Shown here: in pieces, positions 52,714 through 57,121 of the stretch | Layout of the letters: every line of letters starts with the position of its first letter | Position numbering within the stretch: the stretch's first letter is position 1 | Origin: DATLXU01 sp035575515 | Lineage (GTDB): Bacteria > Acidobacteriota > Blastocatellia > UBA7656 | Length of the DNA stretch: 57,121 bases | Assembly: GCA_035575515.1 (NCBI GenBank) | Contig: DATLXU010000095.1 | Location: 1 to 57,121, forward strand | Direction: 5' to 3' | Position numbers and translations under genes: made by a program | The notes under the pieces: generated by a model | The model's input: only the letters and a program-made list of their open reading frames with translations | Databases searched by the model: none | What the model was told of the DNA's origin: nothing

Positions 52714-55700
52714 CTAACGGCAAGCATACATCGTCGCCGTGATCCTGATGTCGTCAATGTACCAGCCGCTGTAGCCGTCGAGTATGCCCGCGGCGTTGTC
52801 GAATCCCGCTATGAAGCGGAGCTTTATTCGCTTGCCCGCGTAATCATCGAGATTAACCACGACCTGACTGAAGACGCCCGCGCGCCCTCGCGCCGTCCAC
52901 GCAAAGCGAGTGCCGAGCGGGTTACTTGATGCCTCGGTGACTTTGCCGTCGTAGCCGCCCGTTATTATCAGCGCGCCTGCGTCTTTCCATGTCTCGCCGC
53001 CATCGTCTGAAATCTCAAGCACTCCGCCATCGTATCCCGGCTCGAAGTTGAATATGTGAAAGAAGCTCAATCGAACGTGGCCAGCGTTTTCAGGTATCGA
53101 AAGCGGTTTCTTCAGCAGCAGCGTCGCTTGAAGATTGTCCTTATCCTCTTTGCCGGGATCAACCGTATGATAAGACTGTGCGCCGCTGTTGGCCGTAGCC
53201 GAGTTCCTGTCGAACTTCTTCAGCTTCCATTTCACGCTGGCGCTGTCAACGTCGTCGTTCAATAACTCAACCGTCGCGCCATCGGCTCGCCCAACCTGAA
53301 CCCGAACCGGGAGCGTGAATCTTCCAACCGTAGTATCAAGCTGCAAATCCATCTGAGCAACCGAACCGCATCTCAAGCTCGATGGTATCGGAATTTCAAA
53401 CGGCACGCTGTTGGTCGCCGTCCCGCCCGGCTGCACGACGCTGAGCGAGTTGTTTCCCTGCCCATCAGTCCGACCATTCGACGTGATTAGAAGGATCGCA
53501 GCGTTGATGGTCGCCGCCGCAGATTGTGAGAGATTGCTCACCGTGACGGAAATCTTCGCGGTCTCGCCGGGAATGACCGAAGCGTCGCTTTTGCCATCGC
53601 TGTGAAGAACTGTCACACCTTGCGACACGTCGCCGTTTGGTTGAACCGCAAGCACGGGAACAGCAGTCTCGCGGCCATTCGTGACAACGAGCGCGAAGTC
53701 TTGATCGAGATCAATCCCATTTCCGGGAACCCCATCGCCCGCGATGATCGTAGGCTTAACGCGCACGACGAACGGCCCGGTTGTTCCGGTCGGAAGCCGC
53801 ACTCCCTGAACGTTGTTTACAAAATCAGCCTGGCCGCCTCGCTTCGAGTATTGCCCCTGAAAATTATTCCCGCTATAAACAACGCCTCCGACGACGACTT
53901 CGAGATTCAACTGATTCACGTAAGGCGCATTGGTCGCAGCATTGCCCGGCGGATCGGTCCAAACGAGCATCACGCGGAATTCTTTCGACGGGTCGCTGAT
54001 CACGCCAGTCGTTTCAAACGCCGCGCCTCCGCTCTGAGTGAATGTACGGTCAGGCGATTGGTCGTAGATTATGCGGTCGGTCGCTTCAAACATCCTCGCA
54101 AGATTCAGCAGTCCCCATCCTTGATGCGCGCCCGGAAGATTATCGCCGCCCAATCTCCCTGTAACGTAGCTTGTCGAGTTCAAGATAAACGCTTTGACGA
54201 GCGCGGGGCTTGGCTCTGCGCCCATTTGCGTCCTCAGCCATTGAAAAGCGAGAGCCGCGCCGCCTGCTACTATCGGCGCAGAGTGGCTCGTGCCCGATGA
54301 CCATGTGTAAAGCGTTTGGCCAATCGGCCAGAAGCGATTGCACACGCCAAGCTCGCGCGTCGGTTTCGACGCAAAAAATTTATCCTGCGTGGCGGCTCCT
54401 TGAATGTGCGTGCCCGGCGCGACGAGGTCGGGCTTTGCGCTTCCTGCCTGCGTAGGCCCGCCCGCAGAGAATCCGACTATGTCCTGCGCGTTGTCGGCTT
54501 CCGAGCCTGTGACGCCGCAGCCGTCGGTGTCTGATGATCGGAAGTTCTCACTCGCGCCGACGCTGATGACATTCTTCGCCGTGCTCGGAATAGAAACCGA
54601 TTGCGCAATCCTGTCGCCATCGTTGCCTGCCGAAAAGATTATGGTCATCCCCTGGTTGCCGAAAGTGTCAGGGTCTGCGTCGCGCACGAGCGAATCGAAT
54701 ATGGCGCTATCATCTGCGTAGAGATTGCAGAATATATCATCGCATGCGCCCCAACTGTTTGAGGAAATGCGCGCGCCCGCGCGATATGCCGCAGAGATGT
54801 ATGTTGCATACGTTGCGTTTGTGAAATCCCCGTCGTCATCGAAGACCTTCGACGCGCCGACTTGAACGAACGGAGCGACGCCAAGCCCGAAGCGGAATCC
54901 GAGCGAATCGGCAAACGCGCTTCCAGATTTGTCATTGAAGCCGCCGATGATTGAGGCGTTCAATGTTCCGTGGCCCGCTGTGTCGTGCGCCGGAAGAACT
55001 GTCGGGTCTGTAGGGTGCGAGTCCCCGCTGAAGTCGTGGAGATAAGCGATGCGAGACGCGCCCGACGTGTTGAGGAAATCGGGATGAACCTTCGCGGCAT
55101 CTGCAGAGCCTTGATCTAAACCCGTGTCGCCTACGTCAACCGCGAAGTCGAAATCGGAATTGAAGCCGAGCGAGTTTAAAAAAGCAAGATAGCCGGGCGC
55201 GGTCGGGCGAGCGATTTGAATATTGTTCACCGTTTCGGTCGAAAGCTGGCCTGCTGCAATCTGGCTCGCGCGCTCGTCCATCGGATGAATCTCGGCCCAC
55301 GGCTCGATTGCAAGCACGTCGGCCATAAGCGCCACGTCTTTGAGCTTGCTCGATTGCGCGCGGACTTTTATGTGAACGACGCCCGCCGCGCTGTATTCAT
55401 CCATCAGCACTTGATCCGAAAGCGATTTGATGCGCGCAATCGTTTCGCTTGACTCCGGTGTATCGAGAATCTGTATCGAAGTCGCAACCTGCCCGTAAGA
55501 GTCGAGGTTGATTGCAGGGTCGAGCTTGTACGCCGGATGATACGGGCCATCCCATTGCAATAGCTCGCCGCTTTGTAGAAGCGCGTGGAGTCGCTCAATC
55601 TGCGCAGTCGTGGCCCAGACGAGATAGGCATTGTTCGGGACGTAAGAGATAATCTTCGCGCCTGTTGCTTTCAATGCGCGCAATGAATCAGGAGTCGGCG

Positions 55701-56178
55701 GCCCGAACAACTGAACAAGATGAAGCGAGCGGGGAAGGGAAGCGGGTTGTCGAAGCTCGGCGGCTATCTGCGGCTCAGGTCCCGTTGTGTCAATTTCGCC
55801 GCGCTTGATCATCACCAGATCGAAATCGTCGCGCAGCCTTGCTCGCTCAAGCGTTGCCGCGTCCATCCGTGCTATAGCTTCATCGCTCACTTCAAGAAGT
55901 GTGTAAGCGCCGAACTTACGCGCGCGGCGGGCGAGCCGTGAAGAGAGAATCTGCTGCAATCCTTTATCGTCTGATGGAATTAATACCTTGTGAGCGGCGC
56001 GCGGGCTGCGATGATTGAGCGGCAGCAGCTTGCGGCCTGCGCGCTTGTGCGGCGCGCTGTTCTGCGTCTGTTTAAGCTTTGGTCGCCCCGCATCAGAGTT
56101 TGACGAAACGACTCCGGCGAGCGAAATGGCTGTAAGAAGCGAAGCGAGAATTGACGCTCTAAATATGATTGTTCTCAT
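52714..56178 (-). CDS. Large secreted subtilisin-like (S8) serine protease
   Basis: This 1154-residue protein has AAGGAG before the ATG at 56178 and a signal peptide (MRTIIFRASILASLLTAISL). The catalytic triad is visible as Asp in FDFAVDVGDTGLD, His in HDTAGHGTLNASIIGGF and Ser in SSGTSHSAPIVAGGAAL; the oxyanion Asn region is FSAGNDGDR. About 320 residues precede the catalytic domain as a propeptide-like region. Beta-rich domains follow, including an MSEP-CTERM/Ig-like part and a final MAM/immune-inhibitor-like domain (FFHIFNFEPGYDGGVLEISDDGGETWKDAG, YSGWYIDDIRITA). The cell probably secretes it to degrade protein. Confidence 0.93.
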   Translation of the reverse strand: MRTIIFRASILASLLTAISLAGVVSSNSDAGRPKLKQTQNSAPHKRAGRKLLPLNHRSPRAAHKVLIPSDDKGLQQILSSRLARRARKFGAYTLLEVSDEAIARMDAATLERARLRDDFDLVMIKRGEIDTTGPEPQIAAELRQPASLPRSLHLVQLFGPPTPDSLRALKATGAKIISYVPNNAYLVWATTAQIERLHALLQSGELLQWDGPYHPAYKLDPAINLDSYGQVATSIQILDTPESSETIARIKSLSDQVLMDEYSAAGVVHIKVRAQSSKLKDVALMADVLAIEPWAEIHPMDERASQIAAGQLSTETVNNIQIARPTAPGYLAFLNSLGFNSDFDFAVDVGDTGLDQGSADAAKVHPDFLNTSGASRIAYLHDFSGDSHPTDPTVLPAHDTAGHGTLNASIIGGFNDKSGSAFADSLGFRFGLGVAPFVQVGASKVFDDDGDFTNATYATYISAAYRAGARISSNSWGACDDIFCNLYADDSAIFDSLVRDADPDTFGNQGMTIIFSAGNDGDRIAQSVSIPSTAKNVISVGASENFRSSDTDGCGVTGSEADNAQDIVGFSAGGPTQAGSAKPDLVAPGTHIQGAATQDKFFASKPTRELGVCNRFWPIGQTLYTWSSGTSHSAPIVAGGAALAFQWLRTQMGAEPSPALVKAFILNSTSYVTGRLGGDNLPGAHQGWGLLNLARMFEATDRIIYDQSPDRTFTQSGGAAFETTGVISDPSKEFRVMLVWTDPPGNAATNAPYVNQLNLEVVVGGVVYSGNNFQGQYSKRGGQADFVNNVQGVRLPTGTTGPFVVRVKPTIIAGDGVPGNGIDLDQDFALVVTNGRETAVPVLAVQPNGDVSQGVTVLHSDGKSDASVIPGETAKISVTVSNLSQSAAATINAAILLITSNGRTDGQGNNSLSVVQPGGTATNSVPFEIPIPSSLRCGSVAQMDLQLDTTVGRFTLPVRVQVGRADGATVELLNDDVDSASVKWKLKKFDRNSATANSGAQSYHTVDPGKEDKDNLQATLLLKKPLSIPENAGHVRLSFFHIFNFEPGYDGGVLEISDDGGETWKDAGALIITGGYDGKVTEASSNPLGTRFAWTARGRAGVFSQVVVNLDDYAGKRIKLRFIAGFDNAAGILDGYSGWYIDDIRITATMYACR

Positions 56179-56490
56179 TTGAAAAATCTCCTTGACGGGG
56201 ACGCGAGCGATTAAACACTTTCTGAAAATCTGAGGGCGCAGCAATTATGAACAAACCTGTGAGCGCAAACAAGGGAGAGACTCGACCCGCGCCGCTTGAG
56301 TCTCGATGAATGCGCCATCCCTTAACATTGGAGCAATAACTTTATCGAATCCGCGCGAGGTGTCAAGACTCGACCTCGATAGGTGGCAGGATTACATAAA
56401 AGCGTTGATGTGCCTGCTTGAAGCTCACGAACCGCTGATTAAATGCAACTGGTCGGGGAATATAACAATTCCACCTCTAGCCAAAACTAA

Positions 56491-56514
56491 AGAGCGACCA
56501 ATCAGGCCGCTCTC
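56491..56514 (+). terminator. Terminator-like hairpin in the region between protease and right-edge gene
   Basis: AGAGCG-A-CC-AATCA-GG-C-CGCTCT forms a stem followed by CTTACTTTTTC on the plus strand. It could end a plus-strand transcript, but no clear plus-strand gene is seen between 56179 and 56548. The 73-residue frame there (56306-56527) lacks support. Confidence 0.55.
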
Positions 56515-56548
56515 TTACTTTTTCTGACTGATTATGAAACCCGCCGGT

Positions 56549-56881
56549 CTATTCCTGTTTGAATTTGAGTTTGGTGATAAACTGCGAAAGAAGCTCTGCG
56601 TCTTGATAATGCCCCGCTTCCTTTAGTGACTTCATTCTGTGTTCCGCAGCATCGAATCGAACAGGCAAATCGGTCAGGCTGGTCTCATCATGGGATAATT
56701 CTCTAAACTCTACGTTGACCGCTTCCTGGACAAGCACAGGGACAGCGTCGCCAGGTTCTGAGTAGATAACAGTCTTAAGTGGGGTTGTGCCAGTCAGCGG
56801 CGAGTAGCTTTGTTCTAAATTTCCCCCGACCATCAATACATAGACTTTTAGTCCAGCTACTTCCTCGGTCCTTACGAGCAT
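56549..56881 (-). CDS. Hypothetical protein, probably the 3' part of a frameshifted gene
   Basis: The frame encodes 110 residues (MLVRTEEVAGLKVYVLMVGG to QFITKLKFKQE). Another minus-strand frame just upstream reads ...FQYISNGKTQQLYSETDTKLVRD SMGPGTEEMLKKSQCS and stops at about 56874, overlapping this ATG. Together the two could read as one protein if a base change near 56880 is allowed. No signal peptide or catalytic motif is visible and the upstream frame also lacks a usable start. No family was recognised. Confidence 0.45.
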   Translation of the reverse strand: MLVRTEEVAGLKVYVLMVGGNLEQSYSPLTGTTPLKTVIYSEPGDAVPVLVQEAVNVEFRELSHDETSLTDLPVRFDAAEHRMKSLKEAGHYQDAELLSQFITKLKFKQE

Positions 56882-57121
56882 TGAGACTTCTTCAACATTT
56901 CTTCGGTTCCTGGACCCATTGAGTCTCTTACTAGCTTTGTATCGGTCTCACTGTAAAGCTGCTGGGTTTTTCCATTGCTAATATACTGAAAAGTGACAGG
57001 TAACAGAGCTACGAACTGCGAAAAAGCCTGTCACTGGCTGTCAGATGCAGTTTTCAACTCAAGAACCAACTATGTTTGTGAAGATGATAAAACGGCTTCC
57101 TCTCGCTATCATCAGATGGTC

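Noticed and set aside
56306..56527. Plus-strand 73-residue gene
   Set aside because: Weak start, no family features, and it overlaps a terminator-like hairpin at its end.

Overview
The window looks like part of the chromosome of an Acidobacteriota-like bacterium, possibly Blastocatellia. This is inferred from the mix of an Oar-like TonB receptor with a carboxypeptidase-regulatory domain, a PEGA protein, a zinc-ribbon Ser/Thr kinase with a sulfatase-modifying-type domain, a receiver protein with a very long acidic linker, and many zinc-ribbon and DinB proteins. No rRNA, tRNA, CRISPR or phage genes were seen. Most genes lie on the minus strand.

Layout. 1-9.6 kb: cut TonB receptor, PEGA protein, Ser/Thr kinase, rhomboid, thiolase, then two adjacent selenoprotein genes (a GrdB-family protein and a peroxiredoxin). 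Each of the two has an in-frame UGA at the expected redox position and a hairpin just downstream. 9.7-10.8 kb: a decayed IS4-type transposase. 11-16.5 kb: aroD-aroE fusion, cysK, proC and a DUF885 lipoprotein/secreted peptidase-like protein. 16.5-23 kb: a coiled-coil protein built from 21-nt repeats, BON, PYROXD2-like oxidoreductase, DinB, a 49-residue membrane peptide, a zinc-ribbon membrane protein and a MauG-type cytochrome c peroxidase. 23-29 kb: the isoprenoid/exonuclease run glutaredoxin-xseA-methyltransferase-xseB-ispA-dxs. 29-41 kb: a lipoprotein and a surface-glycan cluster (methyltransferase, two GT2, a WecE-like aminotransferase, two GT39-like membrane proteins and an unknown toroid-like protein). 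40.9-43.7 kb: a large secreted protein. 43.8-50.1 kb: the cofactor/translation run (HAD fragment)-valS-nadC-(LeuA-regulatory-like protein)-birA-coaX. 50-57 kb: receiver protein, subtilase and a probably frameshifted hypothetical gene.

The most unusual cross-cutting signal is a set of about twelve gene-boundary elements made of 7-nt units in phase. Most are arranged as inverted arms. Each element has its own heptamer (for example AGTCCGA, CGGAGTT, GGTTTCT, ATTTGTC, AGTGGTC), so they share architecture rather than sequence. In the 43.8-50 kb run essentially every junction has one. In several cases one arm touches the upstream stop codon and the other touches the downstream start codon, which has no visible Shine-Dalgarno sequence. 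This suggests, as a hypothesis, that the hairpin brings stop and start together. In three genes the heptamers run into coding sequence and add a tail or an extension (AroDE N-terminus, DUF885 upstream frame, BirA C-terminus).
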